This document shows, piece by piece, positions 10,937 to 23,309 of a stretch of 64,000 nucleotides of DNA; positions within the stretch are counted from its first letter, which is position 1, and each line of letters begins with the position of its first letter. The notes under the pieces were generated by a model, which saw nothing but the letters and a program-made list of their open reading frames with translations, did not search any database and had not been told where the DNA came from. Position numbers and translations under genes: made by a program. The stretch comes from Bryum argenteum (lineage: Eukaryota > Streptophyta > Bryopsida > Bryales > Bryaceae): the NCBI GenBank assembly GCA_037043015.1, contig CM073322.1, positions 27,432,364 to 27,496,363 of the forward strand, given 5' to 3'.

Positions 10937-13274
10937 ATGGCGGCCAAGCCCGGACTGGGTGAAACCATCAACAAGATGATAGACCTCTGTCGTGCGCATC
11001 CTGATGTACCGCCCCACTGAACCCCCCTTTCTTTATGGATTGTAATTTGGCGAAATTGTCGAGGTGGGTTGATGAATCGAAGGAACTCGTGTCTGAATTG
11101 AGTGTTGGTGGGGGGGAGAATTGCAGGGATTGCCTCAGAAAGTACTGGATGAAGAAATTACTGATTTGGAGTTGATGAGTCAAGCCATCAACTGGTTGCT
11201 GTCGAAGGTATTTTGCGTTCTGCATTAATGTCTATTGCAGCTTCGGCTGATTGCAGCTATTGTATCTAAGCTCAACAAGTTTTTAAACTCTGGATTGAAC
11301 TGCAATGTGGTGCAGCAAAAGTTGATGGTATTTACCCAGGGGGACAACATTGTGTACAAGGAGCAAAGTGCTGAAGCGGCTGTGAAGTAAGTCTTCGTCG
11401 TTTGTGTCTGCAGTAGATTGATTGGAGCTTCCATGATTTTCCAGCAGGTGGTTGAAGTGGTTTAGGGTTTAGGGTTTACGGGTTAAGGTACCGCCAGGCT
11501 GAGTTGCATAATTGTGCAGATTCAAAGGCCTAACTTCAGAAGACATGCTTGTGTACCAATCGATTGAAGCAGCTGCAAATCAAGGTAACTGGTTCTACAT
11601 CATTCTTAAGATGATGATCGAGTTGCGTTACAATGGAGAAGGAAGTACGTTGGCCTGTTGCGTAAGAGATTGCTAATCCCTGTTCCTATTCTTGCCAGGC
11701 ATATGGACTGCAGATTTGAAAAGAAGAACGAACTTGCAGCAGCCGCAGGTGAACAAGGCCTTGAAGAATCTGGAGGGTCGAAGCTTGGTTAAAGCAGTGA
11801 AGACCGTAACGGTATGATTTTATTCTCCATCTTGCAGCGAATGCATCAACCTTCAGAACAAGATATGTAATTTTGAAGCATTGATCATATTGTGTGGAAT
11901 ATACTTTAGGTAGAACCGGAATTTTATGTCCCTGAAATTATCTAGGAACCATGCATTTGTTGGTAAAAGCAGCTGAGCAAAATGCCTGGGGATGACCTAC
12001 TTAAAAGTGCTAAATTATACACTTCATCCAGTACCGGCCTTTTGGATTTGCCGGGGATAACAATTAGTGGGCAGTTCACCAGTGCATCGTCCTATTAGAT
12101 AGCATACTGTCTCGCTAACACTTCCTTTAAAAGCTGTACGTAAGAATCTATAAGGTCGTGTTGGTGTTGGTGTTATCTCTCCTACGAGCTCCTGTATCAT
12201 TCGGCTGGCGTACTTCCTACTTATTGAAAGCATGGATGTTGCTGCAGAATAAGAATCGCAAGGTGTACATGCTTTTTGAGTTGACTCCATCGCGGGAGGT
12301 GACTGGTGGTGCTTGGTACACGGAGCAAGACTACGATTCAGAATTTGTGGACGTTGTGAAGCAACAATGCTTGCAGTTCATTACGAGGCAGGTGAGATAC
12401 CATCACATCTCAAGCCTCGCAGCCTTCACTTTACTTTTCAGTTCTTTCCGAGTCTGCATCGGTGAAAATGATCACCCTTGCGAACTTGAATCACAAGTGA
12501 AGATGTTATCTCTCGATTTCCCTTCGGCATCAGTGGAGACAACTTTGTTACAGACATGAAATTTATGATTCTCTGCTGGCTCAACAGTAGTTATCTCATC
12601 AGGTGGAATTCTCATTGCAGGGTCGAAATGTGTGTGCATGTAGGGTTTAGCCGATCTGGAGGCCATTTCAGAGGCAATTAAAAAGTCCGGTATCACACAA
12701 GTTGAGCTGGGGTTAGAAGAGTTCAAACAGGTGACATCTAGTCTACATCTGCTCTCAAGAATCTCTCGTCTTTGCCGATGGTTATCAATTCTACAAGGCC
12801 TGTTTTTTGATTCTTTTGATAAGTTGAAACGAGGAGTCCGTATCTGCTCGATTATTTAGTCTGCCTGTTCTCTATTGTTGTAGATCATGGACACGCTTGT
12901 ATTGGATGGCGACGTCGAGGAGACAATGGGTGGCGGAATGTATTCCTCTGTAAGCATTCTTCCTATCAGGCAATTCAATTAACGAGCTTTGAATCAAACG
13001 CTTATTAACATGGTTAACGGGGTGCAGGACACTGTATGTTACAGAGTTGCCAAATCGCGTATTCCAGAGACATCGGCACTTACAAATATTCCGTGCGGCA
13101 TCTGTCCTGTAAGTCTGTCACTTTGTTCGGAGCACTATCTTGAAAACTTCTCATAGTTCCACAATCTTAAAGGTGCTTGTTTGTTCGATGTCGCAGGTTT
13201 TACACGAGTGTTCACCAGATGGTCTCGTATCACCGCAAACATGTGTCTACTTCAATGACTGGCTTTCCTTCTGA
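10937..13274 (+). CDS. RPC6: RNA polymerase III subunit RPC6 (RPC34/C34)
   Basis: Ten exons join in frame to give 284 residues: 10937-11005, 11127-11207, 11316-11386, 11520-11584, 11699-11811, 12248-12391, 12644-12730, 12884-12949, 13028-13108 and 13197-13274. All introns are GT-AG. The protein has the winged-helix core of the C34 family (VYQSIEAAANQGIWTADL, then RRTNLQQPQVNKALKNLEGR) and the segment KNRKVYMLFELTPSREVTGG. Near the C-terminus is the conserved cysteine set in CGICPVLHEC...C (C-x2-C-x5-C-x10-C), which binds an iron-sulfur cluster in characterised homologues. C34 forms the RPC3/RPC6/RPC7 heterotrimer that opens promoters and contacts TFIIIB in the nucleus. Length fits the plant family. 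The start is in good context (GCCATGG). Start of exon 3 and exact UTRs are the least certain parts. Confidence 0.95.
11460..11478 (+). repeat. Short telomere-type repeat in RPC6 intron 3
   Basis: TTTAGGG occurs in about two and a half tandem copies, followed by TTTACGGG. It lies in the third intron of RPC6 and may be a cis-element or a relic of end repair. Confidence 0.6.
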
Positions 13275-16200
13275 GGATTTACATTTATCAACAGCCAAGA
13301 TGTATCTTCGATGAAGCGTTGATGGTTTGTAAGTGTAGATTAATGGAGTTACTTCCTGACCCGTAAAACTTGAGCAGTTACCAACTTATCGAGTTTAGCA
13401 TGAGTTGTGTATTTTAGAATACTATTATTTGGCAGCAATCCTGCAACGAGGCACATGTAATGCCTAGGCGATTTGCTGACAACCCTGATTCATGAATGCT
13501 TCTATTTCAGTGCTTGATTCATCAAGCTCCTTCCTAACAATATGAGTGTACCCTTGGATACTGAAGCATTCAACAAATGTAGTGAGTGTCCGAGGGATTC
13601 ACAGATGTTGGTTACAAGACTCAACTCAAATTCCCAAGTATGAATCTCATCAAATGGGAAGTTTAATACAACCTTATTTTTGTTGATGGTAATAAGGGTT
13701 AGAATTGTTATTTTTTAGCCACACTGAATGAGGGTTGCTGCAGATGGTTGGTACATGGGGAGCATGTTAGAAGTTTCTGACTCCTTTCGTTTAGGTAAAG
13801 TAACAGTTTCAATGTCATAATTTTGTTTATTTTACTTTAGTCTTTCTGTGTGAATGGAGTTCCTAATGGAGGCTGATGGGTAGGTTCTCCACACACAATT
13901 CCTATTTGTTGTGGATGAGTGCCACATTGCCCATCTGCCTTGACTCTATCAACTGGTGTCAGCCTCTTGGGCATTGTGAAAGTACTAAGCTGGCGCTAGC
14001 CATGACTTAGTCTACAATCGTGATGCTTGCATGTGCTACCATGTGTACTTGAATAATCGAATATATCTCAACGAATCTTTATGGAGATCATGTTTGCTCG
14101 TCCGTTGTGTTTTGGAGAAAGTTTCTCAGACATGCGATGGTGAAAATAGTAGAGAATTTGGTTTGTCTGGTCAAGTCTGGACTGTTTTATGAGAGATATG
14201 AGAATTCTGGACTATTTTTTGAGAAACTCGAGACGTAGTCTTTATAGCTTGTTTTGATTGTTATGAGTGGAGATTGATTGAATATCTACTACTTAGTTCA
14301 AAGGTTTGAGTAATGTAATAAGCTGAAAAATGTATATGGATGATGTGATAGTGATGCTTAGGATATATTGTAGATTGGTGTTTGTGATAGATGGTTTGTT
14401 TTTTTTTGCATCTTGTATACAACACGAAACACTAAACTATGATTTTATTAAGTGGTTGCAATGAGAAACGAAAAACTAAACTTTGACATTTCTCATTGCA
14501 ACCACTTGATATAATCAAACATAGTTCTTGATTCTATCATATATTTTCGTTTGCAGTCTAATCTAAAGTGCTGTTTCTTTTAAAGTTCAAAATGCATGTT
14601 TCATAATTATATACATGAAGAACTTCATAAGAGCCTATGTCTTATTTGAATTTAGCCAACACTAGGAGCCAACTTGGCACAAGTCTTTAAGGATGTGAGG
14701 TTCGTGAACACACCCACCCAAAAATACTCTACTTGATTTACAGGGCAACCATTCTCAAATTTTATAGTCATATATTTAGAACCATTGGTATCAACAACAA
14801 GCTAGCATATGAGGATTACAAGGTTGAACATGATGATGTTGCACTCATGTTTTCCGGGACGAGACTATTCTTCAAGAGCTTTGACTCATACTATTTTTCA
14901 TGGTTTTTTACAAAGACATCATGTATATTGTATCGTACCTACTTCCATGAAGACAATTTTTAGAATCTCCTCACACAAAGAAAGTCCTTGTCCTATGAGA
15001 TCATAATAAGTTTTACAATATTTTTATAAGGTCCTAAAGGACGGAGGCGGAGCCACATACCTCCCCAAAGTTCCTCCACTTTTCGCAACAAAAGCCCAAG
15101 GATAGAGCCCACAGTGACTGCCCAATAGCTTCCCTACAATTGTCATCCACTGACTGGTAGGATGGTCAAGGAGCAATCCCATGTGCCAAACACGAGGACC
15201 CCTTCGAATCCGAGTTGGAATGGACAAAGCGCCTACGTGGAGGACATTTGTCGCTGTGCTCAGGAAGCAGTCCTGTACTGAACGGCATGGCTCAACCAAA
15301 CACCATCGTCGAATTCCTCACTCTCCCCATCGAGCTCACTCTTGTTGTCGAAAAGGAGATTCTCCATCAGCCGAGCCGGTGATACCGAAACGATCGTGTA
15401 TAAATGAGGATACTCAATTTGATTCACGTCTTGCTGCTAGTTCCTCTAATAGGTCAGTGATCGATCTCACTCACTCTTGCCGTCTCGAGTTGTCCATGGA
15501 TCAATCAAAGTGTCAATTGCATCAGTTGCCCTTGCTGTTTGAATCGAAGCTAGGTTGCTTAATTAATTGGAGAAGATTAAAATTAGCCCTGTGAATTTGA
15601 TGGGTAGCTAGACATGGATCAAGTCTAAGTGATTCAGCACGTCAAAGCCGGAACACGTGATTTCAGAGTAGTCTACGGATCGAACTTGTACCAAGGGATG
15701 GAAAGACTCACGTAAGTGGGTGAGGGCAAGCACGAATTTTGTTTGAAGTAGAATTCGCGGGACCGTCTTATTCATACCATTTAGATTGAGATACGATTAA
15801 TTCCAGCGTTTATTTTCAAGCCTGCGACGTGCTCGACTTCTAAATTGTCGAAACAAGGTCTGGCGATGGTAGCTAGCTAGATTGCTGACGTTTCGTTCCA
15901 ATAGTTTCGCTCAGCTTGCCTAACTGATAAAGTTTAACCTGGAGTGATCGTGTGCCATTAAAGCTCAGAGCGAGTTCTATAGGTGGTCATTATATGCAGC
16001 GACTGGTTCGTGAAGGATAGATAGACTATTGGGTTCCGTAAGTGGTTAGGCAACTGCAGAAAGCTAGTAAGGGATTTTTGAAGCAGAATTCGCGAGGTCT
16101 GATTCGTACTTCTCAGAGGTATGTCTGATTCCAGCGTTTACGTTCAAACTCGAAGCAAGTTCTGGAGATAAGTAGATTCGCTGAACCGATTGATCGAGTG

Positions 16201-16300
16201 TCACTGAAGCACAGAAACATTGAATGATCACTGAATCGAGTGATTCTTGAGGGATATATATCGCGCGATGGTGAAGTATGGTGCGATGAATGTATTGCAG
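13275..16300. other. Intergenic DNA between RPC6 and the X8 gene
   Basis: No supported protein gene is present. It contains the RPC6 3' flank, a fold-back at 14436-14526 and, at about 15000-16300, less AT-rich sequence that probably includes the promoter and missing first exon of the X8 gene. Open frames of up to 137 codons at 15024-15594 show no recognisable domain. Confidence 0.4.
14436..14526. repeat. Hairpin with arms of about 33-38 bp
   Basis: The left arm (14436-14468) ends AAGTGGTTGCAATGAGAAA and the right arm (14489-14526) starts TTTCTCATTGCAACCACTT, 19 perfectly complementary bases, with further pairing down to AACTATG/CATAGTT. The loop is about 20 bases. It could be a small fold-back element or a small-RNA precursor; sequence alone does not decide. 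Confidence 0.6.
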
Positions 16301-19300
16301 GGGTGGCGAGTGCAGGAGTGGAAGGGGCGTGGACGACGACAGGGCGGCCGCAGGGGAGGAGGCTGGCGGAGCTGTGGTGCATAGCGAAACCCAATTTGGC
16401 GGACACGGCGTACCAAGGGGTGTTGGACTGGGTGTGTGGGCCGCTATCAGGCCAGGGACAGGTGAACTGCTCGCCCATCCAAGACGGCCAGAGCTGCTAC
16501 TTGCCCAACACTTTCCAATCCCACGCGAGCTGGGCCATGAACGCCTACTACCAGAAACAAGGACAAGCGTCCCAATCGTGTGACTTCCAAGGCACTGCCG
16601 TCCTCTCCACCACCAACCCCAGTATGCTCCCCTTCACTCCTTTCTCTCTCTCACACAATCTGCGTTGCCCTCCTTGACCTTGAGTCTTTCGAAGAATCTC
16701 TTTCCCATCCTTTCTGTGCTTATGATATGCTTGAAACGATGGTCTTTCTCCATTCACCACATGATACTTGCTCTAGCTCTACAGTGATCTCCACACGGCC
16801 ATGTCTGAAATCCGTGGATTTTTTTTTTCTTCTTCTTCTTCTTTTTTCAATTTGATTTTGAGAAATTTTTCAGTAGGATCTTGTTAACAACTGTCTGATT
16901 AGTTCACCCGTTCATTTTTATCATGCTTACTTCACCACTTCATTGTGTGGATGTTGAGATATATTGAGTCAAAGTTTCAGTATGTGTGAAAACATCGTGT
17001 CAAAACGACCACTTTATGGTAGTTTGGAGCATTAGGGAAAAGAAGCTTTGGTAACTGAACAAGTCTATCTATTACACAATGGGTGTTGATTTGAACAACC
17101 TCTTCCGTTTGCCAATTTCATAAGTTGTGTAAAGTGATAAATGGTTTCCCCTTCACTACAGTACATACGATATGGTTGAATAGATAATTTTGTCTCCATT
17201 CACAAATCTTTCTTTTGAGGTAGGTAGGAGGGTCAATAACGGAATGCCGAGAAATGGAACAATCTATACATGATTTGATTAAGAGGAAGATTATTGCATA
17301 TTCCAATGTACCTAAGAGTTAAGTTTTAGTTAAAAATCCATGGTGTTCGGTTTGAGGTGCACATGTACTAAGCTTCTAATTACATGATGCTTTGTGCCAC
17401 TTATCAAAGAATTCTAATGTTTGAGGTACATCCTTCTTGGTACTTTGTCAATCTATGAGAATTATTTCGATTGCTACACGGTTTTGTTATTAAATAGTCT
17501 TTAATAGTTTGGTTATAAAATTTGACATTTGATACTCTCTCCTCTTTAATGTCTGTTAGTAGTTAGCGATTCCTTCCAACCACCTCCTTTGCTATTCGTC
17601 ACTTTTTGAGATGTAGTATTGAGGGTGTAAGGCTTTTACCCTTTGTTGAATGACCTATCAACATAAATATGTCATACGTAATAGAACATAAACCAAACAC
17701 GAAGAAATTGACACTTTATTCTTTAATGTTCTTTAGCCTTGAGAACTTGAGAGCCTTAAGAACTTGGCCTTGTGTTTAATGAACTCTCTCAAATTCCTAA
17801 ATGAGAATAGATATAGAAAAATGGAATAATAGGGAAGGAATCATTTTTAAAAATGTTCGTATGATATGTTACTCAAATACCGACTCTTATAGAGGGAGAA
17901 GAGGGAATCCCTATGAATTATATCCAATGTTTGTATTAAATTTTTGTATTTCATCAAAATCAGTGGAGGCATTTCATAAAATATGTTCATAGAAGTAGGT
18001 ATATGTAACATATAAGTGTTATAGGTTATATTGGTTAAGAAAATTCTTACATAAAGTAGTAAAATTTTGAGATGAGTGAGCTTATGTATGTCATGTACAC
18101 TATTATTGAATAGGCAACATATATTGATCCAACATTCAATCTTAATGTAATTTATCTAGAATGAATGTAATATATGTATAGAGTGCATATAAGGTGGGAA
18201 TATCCAATAGCTAAATTCATGAAACCAATACATGAACATTGCTTAGCTATATTTATTTGCTCACATTGCCCTTAGTTTTTAGTATATATAAGTAAGTGCT
18301 TCATTGTATCCGCCAACTTAACAGATTTAAAATATGCATGCAAACTAGACTTATGATAATTCATAAATTTCATTATACTTGTAAGATTAAATAACATTCA
18401 ATAACTTGATTACATCTCAAGTATAGGAGAATGTATGTGGTTGAGGTTTTTTGAAGAAACTCTACTAAGTTCTGCTGAGACGATAAGGTTCCTATCATCA
18501 TGGATTACTTTTGAATGCATGAGAGCAATAAAAATATAATTGAAAATGCGTCAAGTCCTTGGCAGTTTAAACCCAATTTCAGCCACTAAGTTAGACATAC
18601 ACGACAAAGTCATAACGGTGCCATCAAGAGGGAACTAAGTTTGTGGGATGTGGGACGGAAAGGATACTTTCGGGAGCTTTAGCTTGCTATACACATACCT
18701 TAGTTGGGCTTAGCCTCATTTTAGGTAGGCTAGCTTTAGCATGCTGCCACACTCAACAAAAACTACTTTCGGCTCTCTCTCTCCTCCCACTATTGAAATT
18801 TGGCATTAAAATTTATTTTCTTTAAAAGTTTTTTCTTGACTTTACAAATAACTCTAATATTTGAACCAAACATATACATGAACGAAAGTATGCTTATGCT
18901 ATTATGAAGCTTTACAAGGCCACTAAAGTCGTCTTTCTAGTATATCTCCTTCCAAGATAATAGATAAGGAAAACTCAACACCTCACCAAGTAGTTCGCTA
19001 CTTCGGTTCACGATTATATTTCTCTTAATTGATTATACAAAAAATAAAAATAGATGAGGAAAACACAACTACATAAATGTGCCTCGGCGAAATTGAAAGC
19101 TCAAAGGACGGATTGGTTAAAAGCAAAAAAAAGCTCAAGGGACTGCATGAGGTCATGATCATCGAAAGCACTGATTCCGGCTACAGAATCATGAATCTCC
19201 GAATATAGGAGATTGTTACAAAACATTCGAAAAAAGGAATCGGACACGAAAGCGTGTGTTTCCTGTAAGTGATCCAGACGGCTGAGTATCACTCTCATTT

Positions 19301-19507
19301 AGCATATACTCATTTGGTTTTCTGAATGCAGGCACAACGACCTGTTCATATGCGGCGCCGAATGGGTAAGAGCTGCCAATCTAACCTTCTTAATTTAATT
19401 TAATTTCTCTTCTCTCTTCAAGTTGCTAATTTCTACCTGACATTCTGAAGGAATGTGGCTGCATTCTTTTGTTATCTTGCTTTGATCATGTGTCCAGTGT
19501 CAAGTGA
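16301..19507 (+). CDS. X8 (CBM43) domain protein, 5' part not found
   Basis: A complete X8 domain is encoded in the exon ending at 16621: WCIAKPNLADTAYQGVLDWV, then CSPIQDGQSCYLPNTFQSHA, then YYQKQGQASQSCDFQGTAVL. It has the expected six cysteines and the Trp-Cys start. A candidate AG acceptor precedes the exon at about 16300, so a first exon encoding a signal peptide is probably upstream but was not located. After a donor at 16622 the best continuation is a 34-base exon at 19332-19365, which adds the last cysteine (TTTCSYAAPNG), and a short exon 19498-19507 ending in TGA. X8 domains bind beta-1,3-glucan (callose) in plant walls and plasmodesmata. No C-terminal hydrophobic GPI signal is seen in this model. 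The domain is certain; the 2.7 kb intron and 3' exons are inferred. Confidence 0.8.
16622..19331 (+). other. Proposed long intron of the X8 gene
   Basis: The 2.7 kb is AT-rich with no gene or clear transposon ends inside. It starts GTATG and ends TGCAG. A pyrimidine block lies at 16810-16850. If the intron is wrong, the X8 gene may end soon after 16621 and this is intergenic DNA. Confidence 0.45.
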
Positions 19508-20764
19508 GGCTAATTTTATTAGAGATTTCGAGATGATTCTTGTGGCAATCTTTAGCTTACGAGAAACTGTACGTGGTTGTGGAATTGGGCAGAACAAGCT
19601 CATCGAGTAATGGAACAAACGGAGTTGCGGGGAAGTACTTGGCATATTCCAAACCTCTCTCGTATGGTTCTGCTCTTGTATACGCCATAGTTTGCTACTT
19701 GTGGACATAATTCAGTACCATTCGAAGTACCGGAGTTTCCATTACGAGCTCTTGAAACTGCTGATATGATCGGCATTACTACCCCAGTCTGTGCTCATTT
19801 GGCACTTTTGTATATTCTGAGTGTTACGAGATCATGGGATTTTGATCCCAAGGCTTTTACATGTAAAATCATACGAGTATATAAATGTACATGTAAATTG
19901 GCAATATTTTGGCCTCGTCTGGTTTGGAGTATGTTCCATCGGTCTGCGAGAACAGTTTGTTGCAACAAGGTACGATGGAAGATTCTCTTTAATTTGGGAT
20001 TCGTGATTGTATCGTTCTCAATTGATTGCACCATTGATTGTATCAAAAAGCAGAACTGGAAATTGTGGCGGTTGAAAGTTGTGGTGTTTGAAGATTGTGG
20101 GGTATGAAAAATGGTGGTGTTTGAGAAATTGTTGTTCGGAGATAAGAAGCATGACATCTTCGGCTTCTATTAAGGACAAAAGTCTAATATCTGGTATTGT
20201 GATATTTCGAAGCAAGATTTAAAAGGTTTCAAGATAAGCTCAAACTAGCCTATGTGGTATAATGACTTTACAAATGGTATCTAAGGTCTCTAAGGTCTCT
20301 AGAGAAAGTAGAGATTTATTCAAATCCAATCAAGTTGTTGAAGCATGATGATCAATTTCGAACCAAGTGCATTTTACTTATGAAGGTGTGCCTTTGGGGA
20401 ATTTAAATAAGGTATCTGGGAGGATGGTAACCATTTACAAATATCCAATTGAGTGAAAGGTTTTTAAATACACACATTGTGTGAGCCGCTTAAACGGCTC
20501 AATAGCCTTTAATTGCTAAATCGTGCGTATTTAGAGTGTACATGAAAATAATTGAGATAACTACCTAATTTCTAGCCTAATGAGGCCGAATCGTTGCAAT
20601 ATAATACCTCATCTAATTTTTAGAGTGCTCAAAGCTCTTATTTATGTTTATATAGTCTATTTTGTAAGTGCAGCCACTCTAATTCCTTGCTGCAGTATTT
20701 ATTAGATAGGTTACGTTTAAGTTTCCCTATCCACACTATTTCTACAGACCTCACTAACTGTGCG
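19508..20764. other. 3' flank of the X8 gene and intergenic DNA
   Basis: No gene is supported. Overlapping antisense open frames at 19766-20215 follow a GTTGTGGTGTTTG-type low-complexity segment (20065-20140) and are not convincing. Confidence 0.35.
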
Positions 20765-20945
20765 CAGCCCATACTAATTCCCTCTTGGCCACACTAATTC
20801 TTGCCCATACTAATTCCCTCTTGGCCACACTAGTTCTTGGCCACACTAATCCCTGGCCACACTATTCAACCTCCGACCACACTATACGGGCCGGTTACAC
20901 TATTTAACATCCGCCCACACTATACGGGCCGGCGACCGCACTAAT
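20765..20945. repeat. Irregular tandem repeat of CACACTA units
   Basis: About nine imperfect units of 15-30 bp share GGCCACACTAATTC or CCACACTATACGGGCC. The last units become GC-rich. Confidence 0.65.
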
Positions 20946-21720
20946 TTCCATGATTCTTCTTCTGTAATAATTCTGCCGGCCGCCTCACTGATTGAGGTGA
21001 CCGGGTCTCTAAATTTGAAGATATAAGGAAGAAAACCCTCCCTTCTTAGCATGTTAGTTTCAATTGTAGTTTCAATTTAGTTTCCATGTAGTTCTCTGCT
21101 CTCGATGATGCGTAGAAGTTCAAGGAGCTTTGCGGGCGACCTTGTCGACGGTGTCTTCTTGTCACCGGATCGCGCATCACATTCTCGGCTCCTCCGGCGC
21201 GCGTACTTTCGCAAGCGGATGAACGCGAATGATGGCGGTTCATTCTCGATGTGTGACAAATTAGTCTTTGCAAGGTTGGTGCAATCACGCAGTGCATTTG
21301 CGTTTGCCGGTTACGATGGAAGGGACGGTACCGGAGAAAAAAGAGCGATCGCTTCGAGTCGTGTGTTTTGCGTATTTCAATCTCTCATGCTCGTGCGGCT
21401 GCAGTCGCTCTCTCGTTGTGGTTCTTATATCCGGAGTCCCGCTATCCCGCCTCTACCGTCTTTTCGGCTACTCATCGCTCTCGATTCTTCTTGGAGGTGC
21501 AATTGCGCGACACGATCTGACAATGACTCGTGGATCGACGTTGTTCGATGGCGGTCTTTGGCGTGTATGTGGTCGGTCGGATTGAAGAAGAAGAGAAGTC
21601 GTTGTTGAGTGCGCGGGGTTTTGTGAGACGATCCTGAGAAGAGTGATGGTGCGACGACGGACAAGGTGTAGGAAGTCGTGACATCTCGAGCTCGCCGGTG
21701 TTGTTCTTGTTGGACCAGGA
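20946..21720 (+). other. GC-rich island with a 167-codon open frame of unknown nature
   Basis: The block is clearly richer in GC than both flanks. A plus-strand frame at 21105-21608 encodes an Arg/Ser-rich sequence (starting MMRRSSRSFAGDLVDG) with no domain I recognise. Overlapping frames on the other strand are equally long, which argues against coding. It could be the edge of a retrotransposon, a promoter island or a young gene; none of these is shown. Confidence 0.25.
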
Positions 21721-21928
21721 TCCGGAAGCCTAAGCTCGTGAAGAAGGTTGGTCTTGAAGGCGAAATTTAATTTTTACTTGTTCATTGTGTAGATGTAGGA
21801 AAATTAGTAAGGTGAGGCAAAAAATGATCAAAATCGGAGTTAAAATGAGGAAGTTATGAAGGTTTTTAGTTAGGAAGTTTTTTTCTAAACTCTGCTCAAA
21901 TCTTTTTTCAAAAGCAGTCATCCAATTG

Positions 21929-22073
21929 TTTTTCATCCAAAGAATTTTTTTTCATCCGAAGCGTTGTTTTCATCCGTAAGCGTTGTTTTCACCCAAAGAA
22001 TACTTTTCATCCACAAGCGTTGTTTTCACCCAAAGAAGATCAAGTTTTCATCCAAAGAATATTGTTTTCATCC
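21929..22073. repeat. Tandem repeat of TTTTCATCCAAAGAAT units
   Basis: About seven imperfect units of 19-25 bp built on TTTTCAYCCRAAG run in tandem (GTTTTCATCCGTAAGC, GTTTTCACCCAAAGAA and so on). Confidence 0.75.
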
Positions 22074-22401
22074 TCCAACATTATTTTCGTCGATCTTTTC
22101 AACTCGTTGTGTTGTTATTAATTCCTCGAAAGACGGTGGGAGGATTTTTTTAGCTCACACATTGAAAGGTAGTTTGTGCGTTGAAGTCACTCAAAACACA
22201 ACATGGTCATGTTTTTCATAATTTATACCTTGAAATCATTCAAAAATATAACGATAGTAATGTTTTTTCACAACAAGTGGTAATGTTATGTCCTTCCTAT
22301 GTTACACTCATACATTTACAAATGACTATTCAACACTAAATTCATATTTTGGTGTTGAATAATCTCACAAAAAGGCATGCCCACCTCTATTGAGTCCTTA
22401 A

Positions 22402-23305
22402 CCCCTAAATTTCCTTGTTGTTTTGAGAGCAAGAAGTCTCAAATCTGCCTTTTTCAAATCCTATGCACTCCTGGCCATGTGAATAAAATCTTTTATCTAT
22501 TTTTTGAACTTTCAACCGTAGAATCTTGTACTTTACTTGTTTTTGAGCTACTTCTAAATTTTTCAACCGTTGAATTTTCTACATTTGTGAGTTCGTAATG
22601 TTCAAAGTTGATGCAAAAGTTTTTTGGCCATTGCTTAAGACACATAGTGTAAATGGTGCCAAGGGCAAGTTGAAGTTCGTTACCCCAAAGATTTTGGACA
22701 TATTTTTTTCCATATAGGTAATCTAGTTGTATACGCTCATGAAAATTTTTAGAGGCTCACTCCGCTATTTTGACCTTCGTGCAAATTGTTCACTGGAATA
22801 AGGTCTAAAAACAATGATATAGAAAAACATGCACCATATATTTATTGAAATTTTTGAACAGTGAGTAGGTGCCTTTACGAGTTTGTGAATCTACAGAATA
22901 AAAAATTTGGAAAAAATCCTAAATTCCAGATTTTGTCTATCTTAAAAAGAAAAATTGTAAAACTATGAGAAATCATTAAGATTGTTTTTGTAAATTTTTG
23001 AGGCTACCCTTCTAAAATTGGTAAGATCTTCAACTTGGATCACTTTAGATCTTGAGTAGTGGTTTGATTATGGTTATATTTTCAAAAAAACTCTAAATTT
23101 AAACTGCCCGTTTTGGACTTGAAACCTAAAATTTATAGATGAAGATTTGAAATTGGAATTTGGCTATGCAAATTATACCAGAGAAATTTTGTATTATAAG
23201 GAGCATCATGTAAAAATATTTTGCAAAAACAATGATTTAACCCTTCTTAAATGGGCTGCCTAAAATCTCAAAAAACCCATTTTGGGTTTTGAGGATACTT
23301 AGAGG
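22402..23305. mobile_element. TTAA-flanked element, copy 2 (lacks the nad2 insert)
   Basis: The borders are TTAA at 22398-22401 followed by CCCCTAAATTTCC, and GGATACTTAGAGG followed by TTAA at 23306-23309. The left 200 bp match the element at 34405 (CTTGTTGTTTTG, then a TTTCAACCGTAGAATCTT block). The right part aligns with it around CTGCCCG...CTAAAATTT and GGGCTGCC...AAATC. At the point where the other copy carries nad2 DNA, this one simply reads GGAGCATCATGTAAAAAT (about 23201-23218). There is no transposase. Confidence 0.7.
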
Positions 23306-23309
23306 TTAA

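Noticed and set aside
11460-11478. An internal telomere or chromosome fusion site
   Set aside because: Fewer than three units are present, inside an intron of an intact gene.
21105-21608. A 167-codon gene in the GC-rich island
   Set aside because: No domain is recognised, and other frames on both strands are also open because of the base composition. It is listed only as an island of unknown nature.
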